A stretch of 64,000 nt of DNA from Allium sativum (taxonomy: Eukaryota; Streptophyta; Magnoliopsida; Asparagales; Amaryllidaceae), in contig CM060910.1 of NCBI GenBank assembly GCA_030737875.1, positions 66,906,501 to 66,970,500 of the forward strand, in the 5' to 3' direction. The first letter of the stretch is position 1; each line of letters begins with the position of its first letter. Shown piece after piece: positions 10,426 to 22,913 of this stretch. The notes below the pieces were generated by a model that worked only from the letters and a program-made list of their open reading frames with translations, searched no databases and was not told where the DNA came from. Both the position numbers and the translations under genes were made by a program.

Positions 10426-10609
10426 GCTGAAACGAAAAAGGAAAGATTCAAAATGGAGAATTCGAAGGATATAGATATGGCTATTGGGGATTATGCTTTT
10501 CTTTCAAAAACTTTTCTCTTTAAAGACATGTTTTTGAAAATATCTCTCCCAAAAATGTTTTTATAAAAATAGTTTTTCTATAAAAAAATTATCTGTTCCG
10601 GTAACCATT

Positions 10610-10621
10610 GCTCTGATACCA
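10610..10621 (-). promoter_or_regulatory. Primer binding site of element 1
   Basis: On the minus strand this reads TGGTATCAGAGC, complementary to the 3' end of plant initiator-Met tRNA, two bases from the LTR at 10624. Confidence 0.95.
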
Positions 10622-11914
10622 CGTGTAACACCCCACGCCCGCTATGGTCACTCTCTAAGGGAATGCCATAACATCGGTGGAATATTTTAGTGAATATAGA
10701 ACAGAAAAATTACAACAAGACAGATATAAATAGTACTTGAAATTTAAAAACATCATCTCATAACAGCGGAAATAAAAATGTCTGGTTACATCATAAAACC
10801 ACAATAGAAGTCAAGTACAATATCCATCAAAATAAGAAGTACATAATCCCACTCTCTCATACAATAGCCAAGACAAAAGAAAAGATAACTGAGTAACTGG
10901 AGCTTTACATCTATCCAAGCTCCTAAAGACTGGAACAGCAATCCGATCAAGCTCCACTACTGCTAGGATCCACCGTAGGACCTGAGGGTTGGGAAAAAGA
11001 TAAAAACAACGGGGTCAGACATAAGTCTGAGTGAGTCCTATAACTTTAACAATACAATCATTAAAGTAACCAGAGAAGACATAAACTTGACCTACGGTAA
11101 TGTCTGGGGATGAATGGCTACACTAAGCAGCTTGGTATACTTAGGATAAACTAAGATAACTGTAAAGACGCATCTACCCACCCAAGGATAATTACTACAC
11201 TGCACCACACCAGCCATTCCTACTCAAAGATTGATCCCACCCAAGGACTTAAAGAAAGATATAACTAGTAGTTTCATGTACCCCTAGCTGACCACATAGG
11301 TGCCGTCTGCCCCTATCTCCACTAGGTGTACCCCACTACTCCCCAAGCGATCGGCTCCCTACCGTAGATACCCGTGCTGGTCCCACAGTGGGGTGTATCA
11401 CTCCCCTAAAGTGGCCACCTGATAATATCAATGGTGCACGGCTTTATATCTACACGATGCAACAACGGCTTATCTACCAGCCCGGGCCCACACACGCATA
11501 TGAAACCCGTTGGACTTGCGTTGCCACCGCTAACCCGTTTTGGCCTCTTATAATCAAGCCCAATATGCGTGTCCCGTCACTCGACATGGGTCGAGCCCAC
11601 AAAGATACGTTTGGGATATTGGTTGAAATGGGCCCCCACAAGCTACCCACCTAAGCTTGTCACTTATCTAGTGAATCCCACTTAACCCTTTAATCATGTT
11701 TAATTACATGTTTCACTTGGTTAAGTATTCTAATCGTATTTTCTATTGCCACCCAAGGCAACCCACTAGATTCCACATGCCACCCAAGGCAACCACTAAA
11801 TTTCCACATGCCACCCAAGGCACCCACTTAACCCCTCATGTCCCATTACATGCTAATATGGTTAAGTGTTTCTTAATTAATTAAGACCGTGATCTCCCAC
11901 AAAGACCTCCCACA

Positions 11915-11986
11915 TTAGACTGGCTGTTATGACCGCCTGGTTAAGCCGGTAGAGTCCGGGCAGTCTTACGTCATAACAGAGTCTAA
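11915..11986 (-). other. Conserved leader stem-loop, copy A (right LTR)
   Basis: Same stems as the left-LTR copy: TTAGACT with AGTCTAA outside, and CTGTTATGAC with GTCATAACAG inside. The loop differs from the left copy by one base (GAGTCCGGG instead of GAGTCTGGG on the plus strand), matching the consensus of the other copies. Confidence 0.7.
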
Positions 11987-12041
11987 CCTCGTGTCTTTAC
12001 TTTAATCACGTATTTAATTTATGGCTAAGACCTCTCACATT

Positions 12042-12112
12042 GGGCTGACATTTGTAGCAACTGGTTAAGCCGGTCGGGTCCGGGCAGTTTTACACTACAA
12101 ATGAGTCCAACC
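12042..12112 (-). other. Conserved leader stem-loop, copy B (right LTR)
   Basis: The inner stem CATTTGTAG with CTACAAATG is intact. The outer stem TTGGGCT with AGTCCAA is intact on the plus strand apart from one G-T pair. The loop core on the minus strand is ACTGCCCGGACCCGACCGGC. Confidence 0.7.
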
Positions 12113-12424
12113 TCGTGTCTTAGTCGATTAATTACACCTAATTAATCACCCCCATATTAATTATCCCTAATTAATATCAAGTTTTTCATAACATGGGTAG
12201 ACCTAACTCAATAGGTAAATTCCCATGGGGTAGACCTAACTCAATAGGTAAATTCCCACTTATGTTAATTTATTTTTTTATGGTATGCTTAATCATACCC
12301 AATCATACTTTTATTAACATATTTACCAACCCCATCGTTCCCCACGTAAATCGTTCTCATTTCATGACATAATAAAGGGGAAGATCCAACACAAATATCA
12401 TGGGTTTAGCATATAACTTTGTCA

Positions 12425-13035
12425 TGGGTTAAGAGGATGTCAACTTGCATATATGAGCATATATTAACCCAACTACATTTAACCCAAACTTGCATATTAT
12501 CATACACACATCTTGCATAACATGTTGAACTTGCATATAAGCATTCTCATAACTTGCATAACATGTTAAACATGCATTTAAGCATACACATAACTTGCAT
12601 AAGCATTCACATACTTGCATAAGCATTCACATACTTGCATAAGCATTCACATACTTGTATAAGCATGCATAACTTGCATATCATGTTAAACTTGCATTTA
12701 AGCATATACATATCTTGCATAAGCATTCATATACTTGCATAAGCATGCATAACTTGCAAATCATGTTAAACTTGCATTTAAGCATATACATAACTTGCAT
12801 ATGAACTTGTATAACCACCTACACATAACTTACATAACATCATACACATAACTTGCATGTGAACTTGCATAACTCACTTTGTTAAACATGCATAAATCCA
12901 CTTATTAAATATGCATAAACCCACTTGTTAAACATGCATAAACCAACTTGTTAAACATGCATAAACCAACTTGTTAAGCATGCATAAACCAACTTATCAA
13001 ACATGCATAAACCCACTTATTAATTATGCATAAAC
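12425..13035. repeat. Leader tandem repeats of element 1 (right LTR)
   Basis: Same TTGCATAAGCAT and TTAAACATGCATAAACC units in the same order as in the left LTR. Confidence 0.85.
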
Positions 13036-13357
13036 ATAGGAAAACATAGAGTAGCATATCATTATAAATGATTCAAACTCACTAATCCGCATTTAAGACC
13101 ATAAGTCTCATTACACCCAATCTACTTACTTTAACAATTGATGTTAAAGTGATAGAAACTCACCAAAACCAAGATTAGCAAACTTATGAAGTGGAATTAG
13201 TTGCTAAATATGAAGATGGTGATGATTAGAGATTGATTAGAGAGTGATTAGCTTGTAACTTCCTTCATAAATTAGTGGAGGCTCCTTCTAGGATTTAATT
13301 TGGCGGCATGAGGCCATCATTTCTATTTTTAGTATGGATTAGGGAAGGTTTAGGGTG

Positions 13358-13365
13358 TATTTATA
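13358..13365 (-). promoter_or_regulatory. TATA box of element 1 (5' LTR)
   Basis: TATAAATA on the minus strand, 143-216 bp downstream of the GTCGAC array in the direction of transcription. Confidence 0.6.
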
Positions 13366-13507
13366 GATTAGGTGAGTGTTTTAGGCCCTTAGATTAACCC
13401 TAGATTAGATTAGGTCCGTTAGATTTAGGAAATCTCTAGAACCCAGCCCTCCAAGCCAGCCTAAAACCCAACCTGGTGCACCCAGGTTCTCTGGACGCCG
13501 CGCCCAT

Positions 13508-13573
13508 GTCGACAGGCAAGTCGACAGGCAAGTCGACCCCCCTGTCGACAGGCCTGTCGACAGCCCTGTCGAC
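13508..13573. promoter_or_regulatory. GTCGAC palindrome array (right LTR)
   Basis: Six GTCGAC hexamers start at 13508, 13520, 13532, 13544, 13556 and 13568, the same exact 12-bp spacing as in the left LTR. Confidence 0.65.
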
Positions 13574-13851
13574 ATGGTTAGGGCGGGAAGCTTCCCGCCT
13601 ACCCCCGCTGGCTCCATTTTGAAATCTGATTTTAAATCTTCAAATCTGTTTTTAGCTTTAATTTTTCTGCAAACTTCATTGGGCCTTAACTGGGCCATAC
13701 GGACTCCGATTCTCGAAAACTCGGACTCTATTTCGCGTATTTTTCCGAGACGAACGCAATGACGCAGCCCGTTACCCCCAATTCCCACATCTGAGATTAT
13801 TTATCCTATAATTAGTGAATTTTAGTATTAACTAAAATTCGGGGTGTTACA

Positions 13852-14829
13852 GATCTACTATTTATATTAATCGATTATTGTTGCAAACAACGTTCGAAAT
13901 TTATTTATCGAAATTAGTTTTTCCGTCTGTTTAAAATAAAATTGTTCTTTATACATATATATATATATATATATATTCTCAAAACTGTCTGTTAACTATT
14001 TTATCATTAAAACCACTTATTTTTTTGACTACTTTGCTTTACCGTTTAAATCTAAATTTGAATCAACTGTATCTATAGTGCCTTTCCAATTTAAAATGGA
14101 AAAAGATACGAACAGCTCAAAACAAGTTAGTATATATATAATGTATAGCATATGAAAAGCTATTGCAAAGGAAGCGTTTCATTTGGGTAAAGTAGGAGCA
14201 GTTCTACTTACAAGGATAACACGTTTTGAGCTTTTCGTATCTTTTTCCATTTTAAGTTGGAAAGGCACTATAGATCCAATTGATTCAGATTTAGATTGAA
14301 ACGGTAAAGCAAAGTAGTCAAAGAAATAAACGGTTTTAATAATAAAATAGTTAACAGATAGTTTTGACAATATATATATATAACGAACAATTTTATTTTA
14401 AATAGATGGAAAAACAGATTTGATAAATAAATTTCATGTTTGAACAATAATAGATTGATATAAATAGCAGATCAACAAGTGTAATGTTTTGAAATTAATC
14501 AAATATAAAATTTTATTAGTATCGAAACAAATTATATGGTAATACGGGTTTAATATTTGAATTAAAATTTAAGAATAAATTTTATTCCAAATAACTAAAC
14601 ACTATATCAATATGTAAGATTTTAAATACATATATTGTTTTTAAATTATATTCATATCGAATCAAATTCATATGCTATATAGAATCAATATAAATTAGTT
14701 TTATATCAAAGAAATCAAAATAGTTATTCTATAAAAATCAAAACAAATTGAATTTTTAAATGAATAAAATAAAATAGAAATTAAAATTAAATTATTATAT
14801 AAAAATACACTTAAAATTCAAGATGTTAC
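13852..14829. mobile_element. Foldback element: rest of left arm, loop and right arm
   Basis: After the duplicated GATCT the left arm continues to about 14129. A loop of about 87 bp (14130-14216) separates it from the right arm (about 14217-14829), whose reverse complement matches 1874-2239 plus 13857-14129 throughout. Examples are GAAAAGCTCAAAAC with GTTTTGAGCTTTTC and TAGTGCCTTTCCAA with TTGGAAAGGCACTA. Without element 1 the unit is about 1.34 kb with arms of about 0.61-0.64 kb. It ends in GATGTTAC, the inverse of GTAACATC at 1874. No coding sequence is seen. It could be a long-TIR non-autonomous DNA transposon of the Mutator or foldback kind; I could not fix a clean target duplication. Confidence 0.8.
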
Positions 14830-14917
14830 CAATTTTCTTAAATTCCTTAAAAACATTATTCACCCCCACCATCTAGTGTTAGTTTTGCCTTAACGATCCA
14901 TTCCGCATTCCCTAACA
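14830..14917 (+). mobile_element. Probable end of the copia-type LTR split by the foldback element
   Basis: TTATTCACCCCCACCATCTAG followed by an end in CCCTAACA is the layout of a copia LTR 3' end. It would complete the LTR that begins at 671. CCATTGAG directly after it may be a worn primer binding site. Confidence 0.4.
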
Positions 14918-16376
14918 CCATTGAGTCTAGATGGTCCGTTCTATGAAGTAAACTGTCATCATCGACATATTTCAACTGATGATTTTTTAATCGTGGGTTA
15001 TAATTCAATTTGTAAAAATTAAAATTACGAAAGAGTTTTGTGCCATAAATGATAAAATTGGCATAATGACATATCTCTTTGTGTTCAGAAGGCTTTTTTA
15101 CAAATAGATCATCTATAAACCCGTCTCATTTCGTGTTTGTACCATCAATTATAAATTATGACATGAACTTCTATATTTATTAATAAAATAGTAATCTGGA
15201 AACCCTAGCTCATATTCAAGGCTGCTACTTTCTATAGCCATAATTCAAGTAACTTCTTCCTTTCGGATCTCTCTCTATAAGCACAAAATATCACAACACC
15301 ATAAAATAATTATGCAAATCCACGAGATACACAAGATGTATGATCGGATCATCGATTGGAAATTGAAATTTACCAAAATTTAAAGATTAAGTCGCAATGG
15401 CTAATGAGTTATCAAAACCAACTAGGGATGTTGGATGTGGTTGGGAATATGGTGGAGGTAGAGCCAGATTCAGAGAGTGTGGCGATGGTTTCCAATCGAG
15501 GTGTGGTGGCAGGTGGTGGCGTTCACAAGTGATGAAATGGTGGTGAAATTGGTTTCGTGAATTGATTCTGAAGAAGAACAAGCTAGACAATGTGTGAGGA
15601 AGATGGTGACGTGGCAATCCCTAATTGGTTTATTTTTTATTTCTTTCAATTCAAATTTCAGATCTTCTAACTCAAATAATTTTGCATACATGGCTTGTTT
15701 GGAAACGGTTTCTTGTTTTTCCCTCATGATGGGGAGCTCTAGGCTTTGGCACTGAAATGGAAAGATTTGGTTGGCATGAGTAATATTGTCTCTTATTTTA
15801 CTATGATTGTTAATATAATATAAAATTAATGTTTTAAAATGATTCTTAACTTTAGAATGAGATTTCCAAAATAGTTAAATCTACGTAGTTATTTATAAAA
15901 GAAATAAAAAGCATTTTAAAATAGTTCTACCTTAAATATCATATTTTTTTCATTTACGTGCTATTTTGAAAAATTGCTAGAATAACACTATTTTAACATC
16001 AACCTCATATTAGTCACTTTAGATAGATTATATTTTATGTGTTTTATTAATTTTATTATGGAAGTTTTATACTATTTAATATATGATTATTGATTATTTT
16101 CTTAGTTTGGTCGAAAACTTCATTCGTAGATAATATAGGACTAGGAAAATCTTACTTACTGGAGTTTTGTGTATATCAATCGAATGCACACTGTGATAAC
16201 TCTGAGGATGTGATAAAGTTTAGTGCATATTGATTCAGGGAACAAACGATGATAAAATTGAATGCATTAGATAAATTTATAGATGAGCATCCAAGTGTGT
16301 GGACTGATATAAAGACAGAGGAGCATTGAAGTATATTGATTGACTTAAAGATGGAGTATTGTGTTGTATACAACGT
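14918..16376. other. Unassigned sequence, no gene identified
   Basis: AT-rich. On the minus strand at about 15600-15745 an acceptor-like TTTCAG is followed by an open frame with MREKQETVSKQAMYAKLFELE and DLKFELKEIKNK, a charged, helix-like stretch without recognisable homology. It could be an exon remnant but has no supporting neighbours. The rest shows nothing I can name. Confidence 0.4.
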
Positions 16377-19343
16377 TGTTGTGTACATAATTATATGATT
16401 TTTGTTTGATGATAACAACCAAATATATTTTGTTATTAAATGTGTTTGTTACTGTACTGGTATACTACACAACAGACAGGAATATAATATTTCTATTTAA
16501 ATAAAATACGACTGTACAGAAATTCAAATATTCACATGGTATTTTATTTAAATAGAATATTTTATTTCAAACATTCAAACAGTAAAACTTTTATAACTCC
16601 TCTATTTGTACACTCCAGCTGGCATTTTTCATTTCGTACATAGAAATAAAACTGAATACATGCAAATATAAATTTAATTTTTAATTTTTATATGCCTCGG
16701 AATTTCGGTGTGTTTCTCATCATTTTCTGACTTGATCTGATTTTTAAATTCATCCAACTGTGTCTAGGCAGCTCGTGATATTCATAGTGATACACTGTAA
16801 ATACCACAAGGCAGACAATATGTATATACACATTACAGTGCATGGACAGGGGAATTACTCTGAATAGATGCATATACACAGTGTATAAATTACACATGTG
16901 CACTACCTCACCAATCAGAATGCAGTATTGCAACTGAGGAGCAGCCACGTGGACCACCTCGACTTAGTGCATAACTCAAGTTACATATATGGTCTACATG
17001 CACATGAAAACAACTCAAAATGGTCGAGGCAGCTCGACATCAATGGCCGAGCACATATGCAAGAAAACAAGTGAAGGAAATCATCACAAGTATGGCAAAA
17101 CACAAAAACAAGGTGCAACATAGTCGAGCAAAGTGAAAATGGCTAAGTCATCACATGTTCAAGGGCAGATCAGGTTCATCTAGTGAACATCAGCAAATAA
17201 TAAAGAGTCATGCCAACATGTATAAATGGACACAACATAAAAAAATACATATCAAACAGCAAGCATCTCTACAGCATGGTGTTACATATACATAAGTATG
17301 GAGGCACATGACAAAGTCAATAAACAAGATATGGTAACCAGGTTCATGAATGCATGGGAGCAATGATCAGTGGTAAAGTGATACACAAGTTAAGGCAGCT
17401 AGTTTGGACTGAGTTACATGTCAGCCAACAAAACAGTTCAGACATTTCAAGTGTTCATCAGCATCTTAACTTAATGGTACTAGAGAAATAGAATGGGCGA
17501 CAAGGAAAATCTCAACTTCAAGACAAGTGCAAAAGTTGAAAACAGCATGGACTCATATGGCACTTGGCAAAAATATATTACAAAACAATGGTGATGAATA
17601 TCACAATGATGAAGTCCTCACATACATACATATATAATATAAATACTACTGTATATATAATATATATACACATATGGAAGCAAATGTTGAACAAGCATGT
17701 ACAGTGTGCAAATTGTCACACACACAACAAACCAGAAAGGCTAAAATATAACCAGACATGGATGGCATTGGAAAAGGAGTAGAACACAACAAGATGATGT
17801 TTCAACAGTACGATGATGAAGGGATTTCAAAAGCAAATGAACAGAAATAGAAAACATAGTTTATATTTGGAAAATCAGTCTTGTACATGCAGATACAAAT
17901 GCTTAATGGTGTGGCAAGAGTTTAAATGGTTCCAAGATTTCAACAAACACATTTTGGGCAAGATATGAATTCTGCATAAATAGTCAAGAAGACTGTGTTT
18001 CTTATTTGGCAGAGTTTTTTTTCTAAAATGTTTCTGGAAATCATCAGTGATAAATTTTGTGAAAACAAACTAAATTTTTTTAATTCGGGATTTCAAATAA
18101 CATTTCCAGATATGAAATCATACCTCCAAAATCACAATGTTCATTTAGGCAAGAAATAAATTCTTGTTTCCTGATTTCTCATTCAAAGCAAAGGAATTCT
18201 TTTTTAATCAAGGTGTGAAGAAAAACAAATCAATGCAAGCATTTTTGGAATTTCAACAAACAGATTTTAAGGGATTAAAACATTTCAACACTTTCAATCA
18301 AACCTTTTTGGCAAGTGTTATTTGTAGAAAATCATGCAAGGAGAAAGAAATGATTTATTTCCAGTTTTGAATCAATCAAGAAATTCATTCAAGGCAACAA
18401 TCGAAAGGGGCAAATTAGAGTTTCATTAAAGTCTAGAAAATCATCTATATTCATCCACAAATTCCAATTCAACCGAGAATGTCAAAAGAGGAAAGTAAGC
18501 AATTCAGATCAAATCATATTTCGAAATCAGAGTTGATTTAGGGATTTGAAATCCTATTTATACACCTATCATCACAGGCAGTTCAGTATCGAAAATCAAC
18601 AACAAAATCTAGAGCAAAAATCATAGAAATAATTTTCAGATAAACTTACATATTTTCGATCGTCGTATCCCAAATCGAAGCATCACATAGCCACGAAGTC
18701 TCCAGCATCAGAGAACTCAATTTCATCAATCAAAGCATTGCGAATTTGGGAATCGAAGAAACCCTAGTAATTTCTCATTGCCGCCGCCATTTTTTATTCC
18801 AAAAGGGAAAGTGATCGGGTGAAACAAACAAGGATGCAAACACTTAAGGGTGGCCAGCCTACTTCATTCATTTAGTTATAAGGGAGTTTTTAAATTCATT
18901 TTTTTAAATCTAGGGTTTTGATTTATTTTGTGTTGTAATTTTACGTTTATTTGTAACCAATCCAAACAGTTTCTAGAGTCTGTAAAATTCTAGGGAATCC
19001 AATTAGGGTGTTAACTGGCAGTTTACTAGAGTCTGTAAAAACTAGGGTTTACTGGCTATAGGTCTGTAGCTAGGGGAAATCCGGTCTAGGGGATATAGAC
19101 CAGTCTAGGATTTTGAACATAGGATTATAATAGGAGCTTGTAAGCGGGATCTGTTCTATTACCTAGTAGAAACCTTAGTAATGCAGCAGTAGGCAGGATT
19201 TCGCCGAAGCTGGGTATCTCTGCGTGTTATTTACTTTCTGCATTTTATTTCTACTGCATTTTGTGTTCTGTGAATTTTTACTATCCCGTAAAAATTATGA
19301 TAAACCCCATTCAGCCCCCTTCAGGGTTAATCTAGATCCAACA
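16377..19343 (+). mobile_element. Probable old copia-type LTR (left boundary uncertain)
   Basis: TTTGATGATAACAACC near 16407 followed by TGTTATTAAATGTGTTTG is typical of copia LTR starts. Near the right edge ATTTACTTTCTGCATTTTATTTCTACTGC, then TTCAGCCCCCTTCAGGG, and an end in GATCCAACA at 19343, are typical of copia LTR 3' ends. ATTGGAGCTT after it looks like a primer binding site with a small deletion. A TATTTATA at about 18556 could be the promoter. Short open frames inside have no recognisable domains. Confidence 0.35.
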
Positions 19344-19648
19344 TATTGGAGCTTGGCGATAGATCTAAAGGCATAAGATGGACTAGAAGACAAGCTTGAA
19401 CTTCAATTCAAATGTCAGACATTTTCACTAGTTTTGTATTTAACCACTTTTTGGTTAAGTATATGATCAGAATGACCATTATAGACTATTATTAAGTGAT
19501 CGATATCAATTACTGTTGGTGATGTCGATTTGGCCAATTTTAATGTGGATGATGATGATGCTTGAAGGAGCAAGATATGATGTTTCATTCGGTAGTGGTT
19601 TTGACGTGATGACTCTTTGACTAGTAGTTTGAGCACTAAGGCAAAGAA
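19344..19648. other. Remnant between the old LTR and the large copia element
   Basis: About 300 bp of non-coding sequence, probably the start of the internal region of the older element. Its last bases AAGAA are the left target duplication of the element that follows, and the sequence resumes at 56208. Confidence 0.4.
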
Positions 19649-20848
19649 TGTTAATACCCTAGGTATTGATTTTGATGAAAACAACCATATAAACATTACT
19701 ACTTACATATCTTTGAGTTATGCAATTATATCAGATATGTTATGAAGTCATTTACAAAGATAAACAATAATACAAAAAAAGAATTATAAAAGAAGAAGAA
19801 TAAGAGCAACGGAAGAATAACACAGGAAGGATAATCAGAACAACTGAAGACCAATGCCTATTATTGAAGAATACTGAAGAACAAGGGTGTTTGAAGTGAT
19901 GAGGAATTGGTTGAACCTTAGAATATCTTGTTAACGATCCCATAACAATTATACTTGAAGACAATCAACCATTGGCCTCAACCGAATCACCAAAATCCAC
20001 AAATATAAGAAAATTTGAAGTGCATAAAATTTACAACACTTATAAGTGTTGCTGTTTATAATTAGCAACACCGTGTCGACATATAAGTTTTGGTATGTCG
20101 GCATATATCGGTTTTCTACATTTTCAACTTTCAAATGAAAAGTTATTTCCCTCTATCCCTTCACCAAAACACCCCTTCAACCACTATTTAAAGGCTCATG
20201 AAAACGAAAATTTTAATCATCTTTTCATATTTTCTCCTACTCCTTCTCCGTACATTTGCACTTCAAATCCATTGAATATTATCCAATTATTCTTGCAAAT
20301 CCACTCTCATTCACTCTAATGCATCATTGATTTGCAAGACACACAATATTAGAGAGTTGTACTTGAATTCATATCATTCTATCTCTTATTTCATCCTATT
20401 TCCTCAAAGAATTCAAAGATATATTGCCATTGGATGTCTATAGGAACATTGTGCCGAATATGTGAGAATATGTACTGAAAATACGACTACTTGCCATTGT
20501 TTGTTGTTGTTGTTGATAAGGAGAAGGTGTATCTTGTAGCCCGCAAAATCAAGATTGTAAAGGTGTTCTTGCTACCTGTGGAAAGCAAACGATTATAGTG
20601 AAATTCTGCACGGTGGAGTATAGGACTGGATGTACGATTAGTTACTCTGAACCAGTATAAAAATTATGGTATTATTTACTTTACTGCATTTTATTTTATT
20701 ACTTATTTCACTCTAATTGCAATTTGAATTGATATAGTATTAAGTTCATAATATAGTTTACAGATTAGAAATATACACTTACCCGTTCTAGTTTCTGAAT
20801 AGCCTTAAGATCCATCCAATATTGTTGCAGACACCCCCGTCCCCAACA
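19649..20848 (+). repeat. Left LTR of the copia-type element
   Basis: 1200 bp from TGTTAATACCCTAGG to CCCCAACA. The start matches the right LTR start (TGTAAATACCCTAGG, 25795) and the two align through the right LTR's three pieces. Confidence 0.88.
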
Positions 20849-20850
20849 AT

Positions 20851-20862
20851 TGGTATCAGAGC
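20851..20862 (+). promoter_or_regulatory. Primer binding site of the copia-type element
   Basis: TGGTATCAGAGC, complementary to initiator-Met tRNA, two bases after the LTR end. Confidence 0.95.
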
Positions 20863-20904
20863 GTGGGTTTTCAAATATTAATAAACTGGTTTTGAAAATT
20901 ATAA

Positions 20905-21840
20905 ATGGCTAATGACACTAGTAACACTTTTATTAATAATTTCATAGAAGAGCAATCTACCACTAGAACCCCTTATTTAATGGCAGTAATTATGCTTGTT
21001 AGGCTTATAGGATGGTTTTTTTTTTTTTGCAGTCTAATGATTTAGATATTTGGAGCATTACCCAAATAGAATACATAGAGCCTCAAACTAAATACTCAAA
21101 ATGCACACTAGACCAAAAAACACATGCACTTAATAATTATAAGGCCATGAACTTTTTATTTTGCTCTTTAGATAGAAATGAATTTAATCGAGTGCCTGTA
21201 GGTGATTCTGCATACGAAATTTGGAGATAACTGAAAGTCACACATGAAGGCACCAGTAAAGTAAAACAGACAAAGATATATGTGCAAACTAACTTGTTTC
21301 AACTCTTTCAAATGAAACAAAATGATTTATTTCTGATATGTATTCTAGATTTCAAGATACAGTACATACCTTAATATCATTTGGGAAGAAAATTACTGAA
21401 GAAGACCAAGTCAGAAAGATCTTGAATTCACTTCTTAGTGAATGGGATCAGAAGACTCTGGCAATCGAAGAAGCCAATGATATTAGTATTATATCAGTAG
21501 ATGAATTAATTGGTAATCTAATGTCCTACAAAGTAAAGTTGCTGGTTAGAAAAGAGAATCAAAGAAATGGGAAGAAATCACTAGCACTAATGCTATTATT
21601 GACAACGGTAAACCAGATGATGATATTGTTGATGATGATATCAAGCTTATTACCAAGAAGGTAAATAAATTATTGAAGTATTGGATAATGAGAAAACTTC
21701 AGCAAACTAACAATAATAATTTCAGAAATGGAAATGTTGTTAAATGTTTCAAATGTGATAAACCCGATCATTTGAAAAGAGATTGTCCCAACTTGAAGAA
21801 ACTAAAGTACTTTTCAAATATTTTTAATAAGGAGCGGAAA
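20905..21840 (+). pseudogene. Copia gag, broken
   Basis: From ATG at 20905 (MANDTSNTF) the sequence reads as a copia gag with several stops and shifts: QTKYSKCTLDQKTHALNNYKA, then DSAYEIWR, LKVTHEGTSKVKQTKI, and DQKTLAIEEANDISIISVDEL with ELIGNLMSYK. One CCHC knuckle is at 21745-21786 (CFKCDKPDHLKRDC). The order is that of plant copia gag proteins. A T-run near 21017-21028 and a stop at 21228 break the frame. It cannot make a full protein as it stands. Confidence 0.8.
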
Positions 21841-21888
21841 TAGGCATTCAGCGCAACATGGGATGATTCATCATCAAGTGATAGTGAT

Positions 21889-22649
21889 CACTGTTTCAAA
21901 TCTCGCAAATATCGCCCGAGATCTCCTCCGAGATCTCATTTTGGGCTCCTTCCGAAACGAAACAACAAATATCACTCTAAATCTCCTTTCGAATTTATCG
22001 CCCGAGATATTGCAATATCGAACGATATATCGACTGAGATGAAATACTAGAATATCGTCCGAGATCTTAGTTTTTTTAGGTAAAATTTAAATTTGTGCCT
22101 GAACTAGAACTATAATTAAAAAAACTCAAATCTAGCCATATCAATCTTTTGTTATTTTACGTTTTGCATGTTAAGTGGCTATGTTGTATGTTTGTATATG
22201 TTTTACAATGCTTATGATTTTCTTATTTGTCTTTTTACATACATGTTACTTATGAAATTATGTATTTTATGGTCAATTTATGCTAGATTTTTTTTAATGT
22301 TTTGGATCCTTTTAATGTTTCCTATCTAACAATATTCCTGTTTTAAGCATATTACGATTTAGAGTATGAACGATCTTTCGCAAAATAAAGAATAATAAAG
22401 TTATTTTGCATTTTAAGTTTAAGTTGCTATGTTTTTGATAACATTCACAAAAATCATTTTGTTAAAATATCATTTTTAACATATCATGTACCCCGAGATT
22501 GTTCCGATATGAACTTTCAGAGCCGAGATGAAAATCTGAGATGAACTCCCCAGTTAAACTCATCTCGTCCAAGATCTCCCCCGATACGAGACCGAGTCTA
22601 TAAAATCCCTGAGACAAAATGCGACCGATATCCGAGACTTAAAACCTTG
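21889..22649. mobile_element. hAT-like MITE
   Basis: 761 bp flanked by an exact 8-bp duplication ATAGTGAT (21881-21888 and 22650-22657), the length produced by hAT transposases. The ends are imperfect inverted repeats: CACTGTTTCAAATCTCG at the left, and CAAGGTTTTAAGTCTCG at the right read inward. Inside are repeated motifs such as CGAGATCTCC and CGAGATG. No open frame. It sits in the copia gag-pol region. Confidence 0.82.
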
Positions 22650-22913
22650 ATAGTGATTTAGAAACAGAAAAAAAACAACATATGCTTTATGGCAATGGAT
22701 AACTAGGTATGGAATTTTAATAAAGAAATTACTAATGTTTCAAATGATATGCATCGGGAATATGAAACTTAGGAAAAAGTTTAATGATAGTTTGGCCGAA
22801 ATAGACGGATTAAAAATATCTACTTAAAAGTTGAGTAAAGAAAAATAAGGTCAAGAAGATGAAACTGAAAAAGTTATGGTCATAAAAATAGAAAGGATTT
22901 AACACTTGGAAGT

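Larger units (their letters stand above)
2240..13851 (-). mobile_element. Element 1: young Ty3/gypsy chromovirus (Tekay/Del-like)
   Basis: Complete 11.6-kb LTR retrotransposon on the minus strand: 3.23-kb LTRs, PBS at 10610-10621, gag, pol with protease, reverse transcriptase, RNase H, integrase and a C-terminal chromodomain, then a polypurine tract at 5467-5480. Both LTR ends are inverted copies (TGTAACACCCC...GGGGTGTTACA). By eye about 17 differences separate the two LTRs, near 0.5 percent, so insertion is recent. Gag-pol is nevertheless interrupted by at least three frameshifts, so this copy could not encode its own full set of proteins as read here. It landed inside the left arm of a foldback element. 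The clade call rests on domain order, the long LTRs and the type of chromodomain. Confidence 0.93.
10624..13851 (-). repeat. Element 1, right LTR (5' LTR, promoter-bearing)
   Basis: 3228 bp, nearly identical to 2240-5466. The differences seen by eye are mostly single substitutions plus one extra C (near 12107) that restores the outer stem of stem-loop B. Transcription would start about 30 bp beyond the TATA box at 13358-13365 and run leftward, giving an LTR leader of about 2.7 kb before the primer binding site. Confidence 0.95.

Noticed and set aside
17564..17782. Short frames in 16.4-19.3 kb as genes
   Set aside because: They are short, AT-driven and without domains, inside a probable LTR.
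20851..20862. Possible tRNA-derived gene at TGGTATCAGAGC sites
   Set aside because: These 12-nt sites stand next to LTR ends and are primer binding sites complementary to tRNA; no cloverleaf follows.
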